64,000 nt of DNA from M3007 sp041741155 (GTDB lineage Bacteria > Bacteroidota > Bacteroidia > Chitinophagales > Saprospiraceae). Every line of letters starts with the position of its first letter. The first letter of the stretch is position 1. Positions 1 through 7,759 of the stretch are shown here, piece after piece. The stretch covers positions 17,820-81,819 of the forward strand of contig JBGSKO010000174.1 of the NCBI GenBank assembly GCA_041741155.1, given 5' to 3'. A program made the translations under genes and the position numbers. A model generated the notes under the pieces. That model ran no database searches and was not told where the DNA came from. It worked only from the letters and a program-made list of their open reading frames with translations.

Positions 1-2
1 CA

Positions 3-1217
3 GCCATACCGCAGGATGTGGGGTGTTTTGGCGACAGCACGGGGCAGGTTGTGCTCAGCGGCCAGGGCGGTACACCGCCATACCTGTTTGAATTGAACGG
101 GCAACCGGCGCTTTCCCCAGTGCCGAATTTGCCCGCAGGGACCTACACTTTTCTGCTCACCGATGCCAACGGGTGCATGGTTCCGCTGACGGCGGAGGTC
201 TTGCAACCGGCGCCGCTTGCCGTGGATGTGCAGGCGAAGGATGCTGTGTGTTTTGGCAGCAGCACGGGTAGCGCAACCGCTTCGGCAAGTGGCGGCACGC
301 CGCCGTACACCTACATCTGGTCGAACGGGGCCACTGGAGCTGTGCTTGATGGCCTTCCGGCAGGTGTCTATGCACTTTTTCTGATGGATGCCAACGGGTG
401 TGCGCGGACGGACACGACCCTGGTGGGTGAGCCGGAAGCCTACGAACCCGATTTCGAGGTGCTGAGCCAACCCTGTGCAGACCGCGCCAACGGCATCTTG
501 TCCGTGTCGGGTTTTCCGGACGGCACGCGCTACGGCCTGAACCGCCCGGCAAACCGCGACTCGGCGTTTTTTGCCGGTGTGGGTGGCGGGCCGCTCGTGC
601 TGTTTGTAGAAGACCCGGCGGGTTGTTTGTTTGAGTTTGATTTTGATATGCCGGCCTTGCCGGAAATGTTGGGCGTACTCCTGGCCGACACGACCATTCG
701 CCTGGGCGACAGTGCCTGGTTGCGCGTGGTATTGACGCCGGATGTGGCCTTTGGGGCGGTGCAATACGCGTGGCTCAGCCCGCTTGCGCCACTATCGCCC
801 TGCGATACCTGCGCGGAATTGTGGGTGCAGCCGTTCCGGTCGGCATACTATACTGTACAGTTCACGAGCACTGCAGGCTGCCGGTCGGAAAGCCGGGTGC
901 TGGTGCAGGTTTTGCGCGACAGTGTGTATGCCCCGAACGTATTGTACCCGGATGCAGTGCTGGACGAGAATCGGTTTTTTACGCTCTTTGCCCGGGAGGG
1001 CGCCGTTCGGCAAATCCGTTTGCTTCAGGTGTTTGATCGTTGGGGCGAGACGGTGTTTGAGCGCGCGGCATTTCCGCCCAACAACCACCAGCTGGGCTGG
1101 GATGGTCGCTACCGGGGCAAGGAAATGCAGCCGGGCGTATTTGTGTGGTATGCCGAAGTGGAATACCTGGATGGGGTGGTGGAGCGGATAAGCGGGGATG
1201 TAACGGTGGTGCGGTGA
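3..1217 (+). CDS. SprB-repeat protein with gliding-motility-type C-terminal sorting domain, 5' partial
   Basis: The frame is open from the left edge, so the true start lies outside the window; the GTG at 18 is only an internal codon. Two SprB-type repeats are visible, each with a Cys-Phe-Gly start, a GGTPPY core and a TDANGC or MDANGC end. They are followed by a region with Cys pairs and then a C-terminal module of about 100 residues (APNVLYPDAV, FDRWGETVFE, WDGRYRGKEMQPGVFVWYAE) that matches the gliding motility-associated C-terminal domain, the type B T9SS sorting signal. The family is exported through the outer membrane by T9SS and anchored or released at the cell surface, often as an adhesin. 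This assignment rests on motifs; the ligand cannot be told. A decayed copy of the last 30 codons lies about 100 bp downstream. Confidence 0.85.
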   Translation, partial: AIPQDVGCFGDSTGQVVLSGQGGTPPYLFELNGQPALSPVPNLPAGTYTFLLTDANGCMVPLTAEVLQPAPLAVDVQAKDAVCFGSSTGSATASASGGTPPYTYIWSNGATGAVLDGLPAGVYALFLMDANGCARTDTTLVGEPEAYEPDFEVLSQPCADRANGILSVSGFPDGTRYGLNRPANRDSAFFAGVGGGPLVLFVEDPAGCLFEFDFDMPALPEMLGVLLADTTIRLGDSAWLRVVLTPDVAFGAVQYAWLSPLAPLSPCDTCAELWVQPFRSAYYTVQFTSTAGCRSESRVLVQVLRDSVYAPNVLYPDAVLDENRFFTLFAREGAVRQIRLLQVFDRWGETVFERAAFPPNNHQLGWDGRYRGKEMQPGVFVWYAEVEYLDGVVERISGDVTVVR

Positions 1218-1316
1218 CAGGCCAGATTTTACCGCTGCGTTTCGGCAGGATACACCCGAAAACGATTGTTTTCACAGGCTTTGATTTGTGTTGTTCGGAG
1301 TGCACTCTGCCCGACC

Positions 1317-1409
1317 GGGCAAGATGCGGAAATGCCCTCCGCAGTGTTTGGCTGGTATGCCGAAGTGGAGTACCTTAACGGCCAAATTGAGCGGATTGAG
1401 GCGACATGA
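1317..1409 (+). pseudogene. Decayed duplicate of the T9SS sorting-domain tail
   Basis: Reading from 1317 gives a peptide containing WYAEVEYLNGQIERIEAT and then TGA. It aligns with the last residues of the preceding gene (WYAEVEYLDGVVERISGD). The nucleotides of the core (ggtatgccgaagtgga) are also identical between the two places. No start codon, signal peptide or rest of the domain precedes it in the 100 bp available, so it is best read as the leftover tail of a deleted or recombined paralogue. It has no predicted function. Confidence 0.7.
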
Positions 1410-1485
1410 CCGTGCTGCTGTGCGGAAGTTTGCCGCCCCCCCGACTTCGGAGCAAACATTTATTCACTAACCTAATACATCTTGC

Positions 1486-4400
1486 ATGAAAAAACACCTC
1501 CTCCTTCTCGCAATGTGGTTGATTGGAAGCATAGCCCTTTTGGCGCAGAATGCTTCCGACATTGTGGTGCCGATAACGGTCACCACAGTCGCCAACCCAC
1601 CCTCCATCACCCTGAGTTTTCCGGCTACGGCCGGCGCTACAGCCACTTTTGTCGGCAGAAAACAAATAAATGAAACGGCCTGGAGCGTCCTCCAACTACC
1701 GGCAGCAGCCACGTCCTTTACCGACAACAACGTGGTGCCTGGTATCGGTTTCGAGTACATCGTAGTCAAAAGCGCCAGTGCGGCGCCCACACAACGCATT
1801 GGCCTCGTCTATGCAGGCATTGAACTACTGCCGATTGTCTATCGCGGCAAGATGATTTTTGTGGTGGACAATACGCTGTCCACGCCACTTGCTGCCGAGC
1901 TGGACCGCTATGTGCAGGATTTGCGCGGCGACGGCTGGCAAGTACTTCGGTATGATATTGATGTGGCGGCCAGCACGGTACCGTCCGTGAAAGCGCTCAT
2001 TCGAAGTGCCTATGAAAGCGACCCGGGTAATGTGTCCGGGGCATTCCTGTTCGGAAACATCCCCGTGCCGTATTCCGGAAATATCGCCCCGGACGGCCAC
2101 TCCGAACACCAGGGCGCCTGGCCTACGGATTACTACTACGGCGACATGGATGAGGCCGGCTGGACGGACGAAACCGTGAATAACAACACCGCAGCCCGCG
2201 CAGCCAACCGCAACGTACCGGGCGACGGCAAGTTTGACCAAAGCCTGACCCCCACCCTGGCCGAAATCGTCGTGAGCCGGGTGGATTTTTCCAACCTGAC
2301 TACAGGCTGGGACGTATCCCAAACCGAACTTTACCGCCGGTATTTGAATAAAAACCATGCGTTCCGGACGGGGGCATACAAGCCGTCGAACCAAACCCTT
2401 GTGGACGACAACTTCGGCTATTTTGGCGGTGAAGCATTTGCCCAAAGTGGTTTCCGAAACGGCTACGCCCTCACGGGCGCCAACTCTGTTCAGCAGGCAG
2501 ATTTTTTCAATGATACCAAAAGTCAGAGCTTTCTGATCGGCTACGGCTGCGGGGCCGGCGGTTACGCCAGCGCTGCCGGTGTGGGCGCGTCGTCCAATTT
2601 CCAGACAGACAGTGTCAATATCGTTTTCTCTATGCTTTTTGGCAGTTATTTCGGCGACTGGGACTACGAAAGCAACCCGCTCATGCCCAGTGCCCTGGCT
2701 TCCAAAGGAGGAATCCTGACCAGCGCCTGGGCGGGCCGTCCCAACTGGCACCTGCACCACATGGGTCTCGGTGAACCGATCCTTACGAGTACCTTCTGGG
2801 TATGGCTCAACAGCTTTCTGGGCCAGGCTCGTGTATATCCGCCCAGTTCGAGCGACGACCTGATTCACGTCGGCCTGCTCGGCGACCCTACCCTGCGTGC
2901 GCATGCCGTGCGCCCGCCGCAAGATGTCGTCGCCACGGCTTCTTGCGAAACGATCAACCTCACCTGGACGGCATCCCCCGATGCGCAATTGGGCTATCTG
3001 GTATATTGGGCGCCCAGTCTGGACAGTGCGTTTCAACTGATTGTGAACGCGCCGGTTTTCGGAACAACCTTCGTGGACTCATTCCCTGTTGACGGTGCAA
3101 ACTACTATCAGGTGCGGACGTTCAAGCTCGAAACCGTGCCCACCGGCTCGTATTACAACCAAAGTATCGGCGCCGGCGCATTGGCGACATTTGGGATAGA
3201 TCCCTTTACCGCAGATGCCACCACTACCCATGTATCCTGCAACGGCGCCGCGAACGGCGCAGTCACCTTGACCGTCAATGGCGGCAATAATCTGACTTAT
3301 CTGTGGTCCAACGGCGCTAATACGCCCGATATCAGCGACCTGGGGGCCGGTACATACACCGTCACAATTTCTGATGCGCAAGGCTGTACGGCCACCGCAG
3401 AAGCTACGGTGAATGAGCCGGACGAACTCGGCCTTGGTGCGGATGTTAGCGACATCTCCTGTTTTGGACTGACCAACGGCAGCATTGCGCTCAATGTGAG
3501 CGGCGGTGTGTTGCCGTACACCTTCGAATGGTCCACCGGCGAAACGACTCAAGGCATTGCCGACCTCGCCGCCGGAACATACACCGGCACCGTCACGGAT
3601 GGGAATGGTTGTGTGGGCATTATTAGCAACGAGGTATTTGAGCCGTCGGAATTGGAAATGACACTGTTCCCCGCCGATGCCGATTGTAATGGCGCATCCA
3701 CGGGCAGCATTGGATCCGGTATCAGCGGAGGCACCCCCGGCTACACATTTATCTGGTCGAACGGCGCGGATACGGAAACCCTTACCGATATCCCCGCAGG
3801 CGCTTACACCGTCACAGCGACCGATGCCAACGGTTGCACCCGCATCGAAAGCGCCGGCATCGGCGAACCGGATGCCATCAATGCCGGTACAACTACTACG
3901 GAAGCCGGCTGTGCCGGAGCCACCAACGGCAGTGTACAACTGACGGTAGATGGCGGCACACCGGGTTACACCTTCGAGTGGTCGAACGGCGCCACGGAGC
4001 AAAACCTCGACAACGTGGCATCCGGTGCCTACACGGTGACGATTACCGACGACTCCGGTTGTACGCTGACGACTTCGGCCACAGTAGGCCAGCTCACGAC
4101 GTTGGCAGTACAAGCTTCATCCGATCCGGTCCTTTGTTTTGGCGCAACTACGGGTTCTGCCGCTGTGCAGGCAACCGGTGGTACACCGGCCTACACCTAT
4201 TCCTGGTCGAACGGCGGAAATACTGCCTCCATCAGCAACCTCGCTGCCGGAGCATACACTGCCACGGTGACGGATGGTGTCGGCTGCTCGCAAACGACTA
4301 CTGTTTCGATAAGCGAACCGTCGGAAGTCATCGCCGGCGCCGTTTGGAAAGCGCAGGATTGTGGCATCACGAATATCGGTACGGTAACGCTGACCGTAAG

Positions 4401-5757
4401 CGGCGGCACACCGGATTATATGTTTCAATGGTCCACAGGTGCCAATACCCAAAATCTGGAAAACATAGCTCCGGGTCTTTATGAGGCTACTATTACGGAT
4501 GCCAATGGCTGTACGAAGGTGATTGCCAACACGGTGATACAACCACCTGCGCCACTTGCTGCGCAAACGGTATTTGAACAAAGCACCTGCCCGGGCGTCG
4601 CGCCTGTACTTGGCAATGTGTTTGCTTTTGTAGTGGGCGGCACCAGCGGCTACACCTTCTTGTGGTCCAATGGCGACATAACACCAAATTTGCAAAACGT
4701 GCCTGCCGGGCCGTACACCGTCACGGTAACCGATGCTGCCGGCTGTACTACTGTACATGAGAATGCGGTAAACACCTTCTTCCCCGCTTGGGATGTAGTG
4801 GCTGCCCCGGCGTCCGTTTCCTGCTTCGGCGGTTCCAATGGCGCCGTCAGCCTGACCGTCGCCGGCGCCGGCGGTCCGAACTACACCTACGACTGGTCGA
4901 ACGGCAGTACTACCAAAAATTTGACCGCCGTGACCGCCGGGGCGTACACCCTTACGATCTCCGATGCTATTGGTTGCACGACGGAAATCACAACGATGAT
5001 TGGCCAGCCGGAACAGCTTGTGGCCTCCATCGGCACCAGTGCTGATGTCACCTGCCCGGGTTTGTCGGATGGCCAGGCCAGCTTGCTGGTTGGCGGCGGT
5101 ACCGCCGGCTATACCTACCTGTGGTCCAACGGCTCAACAACGCCACAAGTCTCCAACCTGCCTGCCGGAACAAGTGGCTGCACGATCACGGATGCCAATG
5201 GCTGCGTAGCCACCGCTTCCGTTAACATCGGGGAACCTGTACCGCCGGTAGTGAGCATCGTCGGAGCCGACACGTCCTGCGTGGGCGGCACGATGATTTA
5301 CAGCTTGCCCGGATCGGTAGCCAACTACCAGTGGACGGTTTCTGCCAATGGCACGATCACACAGGGACAAGGAACCGCGCAAATCGAGGTGAACTGGCAA
5401 ACCGCCGGAGCCGGCACAGTCTCCGGCGCCTACACCTGGAGCGCCAACAACTGTCCGGATGACATTTCATTGCCCGTAGAAGTCAAGGTCTGCGTGGGCA
5501 CCAACGAGCCGACACTGGCCGGCGTGCGCGTGCAACCGAACCCATTCGGGGCGCAGTTGAACGTGTTATTCGACCGCCCTGTACAACCCGGCACGCGGAT
5601 GCGCCTGCTGAACGCCCACGGTCAGCTCATTGTCGAACAAACCACGGTGACAGAGACGACGAACCTGCAAACCGAACACCTGCCCGCCGGTGCGTACCTC
5701 CTGCAAATTGTGGAGCATGGCCAGGTTGGCGTTTGGAAGGTGGTAAAAATGGACTAA
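1486..5757 (+). CDS. Secreted gingipain-like (C25-fold) protein with nine SprB repeats and type A T9SS sorting domain
   Basis: 1423 residues. A signal peptide (MKKHLLLLAMWLIGSIALLAQ) is followed by a region resembling peptidase C25: a GAFLFGNIPVPYSG strand, the PTDYYYGDMD segment, VSRVDF and the closing HVGLLGDPTLRAH. A fibronectin-type module with LTWTASPDAQLGYLVYW comes next, then nine SprB repeats of 75-100 residues (cores GGTPGYTFIWSNGA, ends TDANGC). A PKD-like stretch and a C-terminal type A sorting domain (VQPNPFGAQLNVLFD, LPAGAYLLQIV) close the protein. Where active gingipains carry Tyr-Thr-Gly-His-Gly there is GYGCGAGGY (Cys355), and where the nucleophile Cys is expected there is MLFGSYFGDWD. 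The catalytic dyad therefore seems lost, and the fold may serve as a scaffold or binding domain. Export by T9SS is well supported; the lack of protease activity is inferred. Confidence 0.85.
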   Translation: MKKHLLLLAMWLIGSIALLAQNASDIVVPITVTTVANPPSITLSFPATAGATATFVGRKQINETAWSVLQLPAAATSFTDNNVVPGIGFEYIVVKSASAAPTQRIGLVYAGIELLPIVYRGKMIFVVDNTLSTPLAAELDRYVQDLRGDGWQVLRYDIDVAASTVPSVKALIRSAYESDPGNVSGAFLFGNIPVPYSGNIAPDGHSEHQGAWPTDYYYGDMDEAGWTDETVNNNTAARAANRNVPGDGKFDQSLTPTLAEIVVSRVDFSNLTTGWDVSQTELYRRYLNKNHAFRTGAYKPSNQTLVDDNFGYFGGEAFAQSGFRNGYALTGANSVQQADFFNDTKSQSFLIGYGCGAGGYASAAGVGASSNFQTDSVNIVFSMLFGSYFGDWDYESNPLMPSALASKGGILTSAWAGRPNWHLHHMGLGEPILTSTFWVWLNSFLGQARVYPPSSSDDLIHVGLLGDPTLRAHAVRPPQDVVATASCETINLTWTASPDAQLGYLVYWAPSLDSAFQLIVNAPVFGTTFVDSFPVDGANYYQVRTFKLETVPTGSYYNQSIGAGALATFGIDPFTADATTTHVSCNGAANGAVTLTVNGGNNLTYLWSNGANTPDISDLGAGTYTVTISDAQGCTATAEATVNEPDELGLGADVSDISCFGLTNGSIALNVSGGVLPYTFEWSTGETTQGIADLAAGTYTGTVTDGNGCVGIISNEVFEPSELEMTLFPADADCNGASTGSIGSGISGGTPGYTFIWSNGADTETLTDIPAGAYTVTATDANGCTRIESAGIGEPDAINAGTTTTEAGCAGATNGSVQLTVDGGTPGYTFEWSNGATEQNLDNVASGAYTVTITDDSGCTLTTSATVGQLTTLAVQASSDPVLCFGATTGSAAVQATGGTPAYTYSWSNGGNTASISNLAAGAYTATVTDGVGCSQTTTVSISEPSEVIAGAVWKAQDCGITNIGTVTLTVSGGTPDYMFQWSTGANTQNLENIAPGLYEATITDANGCTKVIANTVIQPPAPLAAQTVFEQSTCPGVAPVLGNVFAFVVGGTSGYTFLWSNGDITPNLQNVPAGPYTVTVTDAAGCTTVHENAVNTFFPAWDVVAAPASVSCFGGSNGAVSLTVAGAGGPNYTYDWSNGSTTKNLTAVTAGAYTLTISDAIGCTTEITTMIGQPEQLVASIGTSADVTCPGLSDGQASLLVGGGTAGYTYLWSNGSTTPQVSNLPAGTSGCTITDANGCVATASVNIGEPVPPVVSIVGADTSCVGGTMIYSLPGSVANYQWTVSANGTITQGQGTAQIEVNWQTAGAGTVSGAYTWSANNCPDDISLPVEVKVCVGTNEPTLAGVRVQPNPFGAQLNVLFDRPVQPGTRMRLLNAHGQLIVEQTTVTETTNLQTEHLPAGAYLLQIVEHGQVGVWKVVKMD

Positions 5758-5803
5758 TACTCTGTGATTCGTTTATTTTTGAACGTTTTTGACTTAAAAC
5801 GAG

Positions 5804-5836
5804 AAAGCCGGGAGGAGACTCCCGGCTTTCTTTTTT
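5804..5836 (+). terminator. Rho-independent terminator
   Basis: An 11-bp perfect stem (AAAGCCGGGAG / CTCCCGGCTTT) with a GAGA loop is followed by CTTTTTT. It ends the gingipain-like gene and insulates the next operon. Confidence 0.9.
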
Positions 5837-5876
5837 ACGATGAAAATTTAAGTTAGATGGGGATTTCCGGCATGAA

Positions 5877-5892
5877 TAGTGGAATACCACTA
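5877..5892. promoter_or_regulatory. Dyad operator TAGTGG-N4-CCACTA, copy 1
   Basis: A perfect 6-bp inverted repeat with a 4-bp spacer ends 21 bp before the TACATTTG box at 5914. The same arms with a different spacer (GTTT instead of AATA) recur at 10402-10417, 22 bp before another TACATTTG. The dyad centre falls near -42 of the predicted start of transcription, the usual place for an activator. A NarL-type regulator encoded in the operon is the obvious candidate to bind it. Confidence 0.65.
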
Positions 5893-5913
5893 AAGGCTAT
5901 GCAAACAACATGG

Positions 5914-5921
5914 TACATTTG
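5914..5921 (+). promoter_or_regulatory. Bacteroidota -7 promoter box TACATTTG
   Basis: It matches the TAnnTTTG consensus of the Bacteroidota housekeeping sigma factor. No clear TTG lies at the -33 position, which suits a promoter needing an activator at the upstream dyad. The box overlaps the first ATG of the downstream frame (5910), which argues that translation really begins at 5943. Confidence 0.55.
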
Positions 5922-5942
5922 TCAGACGAACCCACGATATAT

Positions 5943-7103
5943 ATGGCATACACGGCATTTTCCAAAACTCAACTATCTGCGCTCCAGAATGCCCTGGATG
6001 CCGGTGCTGACGCCAATTTCCAATCCGTAGTGGAAGAATACGGCTTACATGCATCTTATGCTACGGATATGGGGCGGTTGATGCTGGTTGCCGAATTGGA
6101 GGAAAATGGTCAGGCTCAAAAAGCAGACCCAGACAAGAAAATCTTTCGCGTATGCAAACGGAAAGACGACCTGCGCTGTCAGGTGGGGCAGGTGCTGTCC
6201 AACCTGAAAAGCCGAAGCGAACGGAGCGATTCCGGCCATGGGTTGGACGAGGCATACGCTGCCTTTCGGAGAAATGCGAAAGCGACCGTCCTGATTGTGG
6301 ACAAGAGCGGCCTGGACATCGGGGAGCCGGATAAAGACGGAAAAATCAGCATCAAGGGTATTGAATCCCTGCACGCGTTGGACCTGACCAAATTTGCCCA
6401 AGACGATGCCCACCGGGATATGTCCTTATGCGACGAGTACTTTTACGCCAATGAGCTGGTCCCGGATACCGACATTTACGGCTCGGGGTTTTTTATTGAC
6501 CACGACAAGGTGGTGACGGCGGCGCATGTGCTGAACCAGGTTTTTGTAAATAAAGTAAAGCCTGAAAACCTTCTGTTCATCAGAGGCCACTACGTGTACC
6601 AAACCGGGGAGCCAGTAATTGAAATGTTTGAAGATCAACTTTACCTGTTGGATCAACCGAAAATCTTGATTCGCGACAGAATTCGGTACGGAAGCCTTGA
6701 CGGTGACATGGCCTGGGTGAACGTCCGGCCATACTTCGAAGGCAAAGCATATCCTTTTCAATGGAACGGGTTTGGACAGGGTCCAGTTAAAAAAGACGCC
6801 GGCGTGTATGCACTGGGACATGGCTTGGGGGTTCCCATGAAGGTGTCGTTCGGAGGGGAAATTCAAGACGAGATATATGACAATACACCTGCCATGTTCA
6901 CTTGTGATATGAACATATTGCCGGGCAGTTCCGGCTCGCCTATATTCGATGCCGATAGCCATCGGTTGGTAGGAGTCGTCAGCGGGCTGCATGAAATCTA
7001 CACGGAAGTAGTTTTTAACAGACACTGCGTCGAACTCAAGATCAATATGGACGGTGATTTCAGCGGAGTCGCCACACATATTTCGCCGTTTCGTTCACTA
7101 TAA
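5943..7103 (+). CDS. Trypsin-like serine protease with N-terminal effector-associated-domain-like region
   Basis: 386 residues from ATG 5943; an in-frame ATG at 5910 would add 11 residues but overlaps the -7 box. The first 55 or so residues (FSKTQLSALQNALDAG, MGRLMLVAELEENGQ) are helical and resemble the death-like effector-associated domains (EADs) that link sensors to effectors in bacterial conflict systems. The C-terminal half is a PA-clan serine peptidase: TAAHV gives His195, the DGDMAW segment Asp255 (or Asp253) and GSSGSP Ser330. There is no signal peptide or membrane helix, so it should act in the cytoplasm, probably recruited by another EAD protein. It is the first gene of an operon with the next three. 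The protease assignment is firm, the EAD call moderate. The substrate is unknown; the 214-residue neighbour is one possibility. Confidence 0.8.
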   Translation: MAYTAFSKTQLSALQNALDAGADANFQSVVEEYGLHASYATDMGRLMLVAELEENGQAQKADPDKKIFRVCKRKDDLRCQVGQVLSNLKSRSERSDSGHGLDEAYAAFRRNAKATVLIVDKSGLDIGEPDKDGKISIKGIESLHALDLTKFAQDDAHRDMSLCDEYFYANELVPDTDIYGSGFFIDHDKVVTAAHVLNQVFVNKVKPENLLFIRGHYVYQTGEPVIEMFEDQLYLLDQPKILIRDRIRYGSLDGDMAWVNVRPYFEGKAYPFQWNGFGQGPVKKDAGVYALGHGLGVPMKVSFGGEIQDEIYDNTPAMFTCDMNILPGSSGSPIFDADSHRLVGVVSGLHEIYTEVVFNRHCVELKINMDGDFSGVATHISPFRSL

Positions 7104-7114
7104 AAATCCAGGTC

Positions 7115-7759
7115 ATGCCTACATCAAACATCCCCCTTACCTTCGCGATCAAATCCGGCAATACCATCCACCTGTACATAGTGATTTATGCTGGCAGCCA
7201 GCCCGGCTTTGAGGAGGGCGAGGCTTCGGGTAACACGATGCTTTTCATAGTTGAAAAGGGAAGTACAGGCGCCACAAAGTTTTTCAAACACTACTCGTTC
7301 GATGTCGATTCATTTACGAATATCGAAGTCCGTTGCGATGGCCATACCCGAAAAATAGTCATCGCAGACCTGGATAATGGTACCACGCCTACCCAATCCG
7401 GCGATCAAGCCCATGAGGTTCCTTATGCATACACCCAAACCGTGGATACGAATAGTTTTAGTGCCGAACTTGTAATTTTTGCACCGGCATCCAGCACACG
7501 ACAATATGCTTGCACCCATTCCGGCCCCGGTACATCCACTGATGGCGATACGGAATCCAGCATTGGTATTGACACCCAGGCAACTGCCGTCTCGGAGTTT
7601 TCGGACAGCCATATGTTTACGGTACCAAATGTCCTTATGACTGACGGCGCGCATGAGGTAACAGTTGGCGACCCACCCAAAAAGAAAAGAACCAGAACCA
7701 AGAACAGAAATCATTCTCCTACCCCTTTTCCTATCAGAAGAAGGAACAGGCAAACTTGA
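7115..7759 (+). CDS. Uncharacterised protein with strongly basic C-terminal tail
   Basis: 214 residues, starting 11 bp after the protease gene and overlapping the kinase gene by 4 bp (TTGA), so co-transcribed and probably translationally coupled. I do not recognise a family. There is no signal peptide; the body is rich in beta-prone segments (HLYIVIYAG, NTMLFIVEKG, RKIVIADLDNG). The last 28 residues (from PPKKKRTRTKNRN to the IRRRNRQT end) are highly basic and could bind nucleic acid or another acidic partner. The position between a cytoplasmic protease and a sensor kinase suggests a substrate, inhibitor or messenger of the system, which is inference only. Confidence 0.7.
   Translation: MPTSNIPLTFAIKSGNTIHLYIVIYAGSQPGFEEGEASGNTMLFIVEKGSTGATKFFKHYSFDVDSFTNIEVRCDGHTRKIVIADLDNGTTPTQSGDQAHEVPYAYTQTVDTNSFSAELVIFAPASSTRQYACTHSGPGTSTDGDTESSIGIDTQATAVSEFSDSHMFTVPNVLMTDGAHEVTVGDPPKKKRTRTKNRNHSPTPFPIRRRNRQT

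Noticed and set aside
1288..1470. 60-codon frame after the first gene
   Set aside because: It is a different frame from the homologous tail remnant and has no features of a protein.
1825..4758. Long minus-strand frames across the SprB gene
   Set aside because: Shadows of repetitive Gly/Thr-rich coding sequence; the plus-strand product has signal peptide, repeats and sorting domain.
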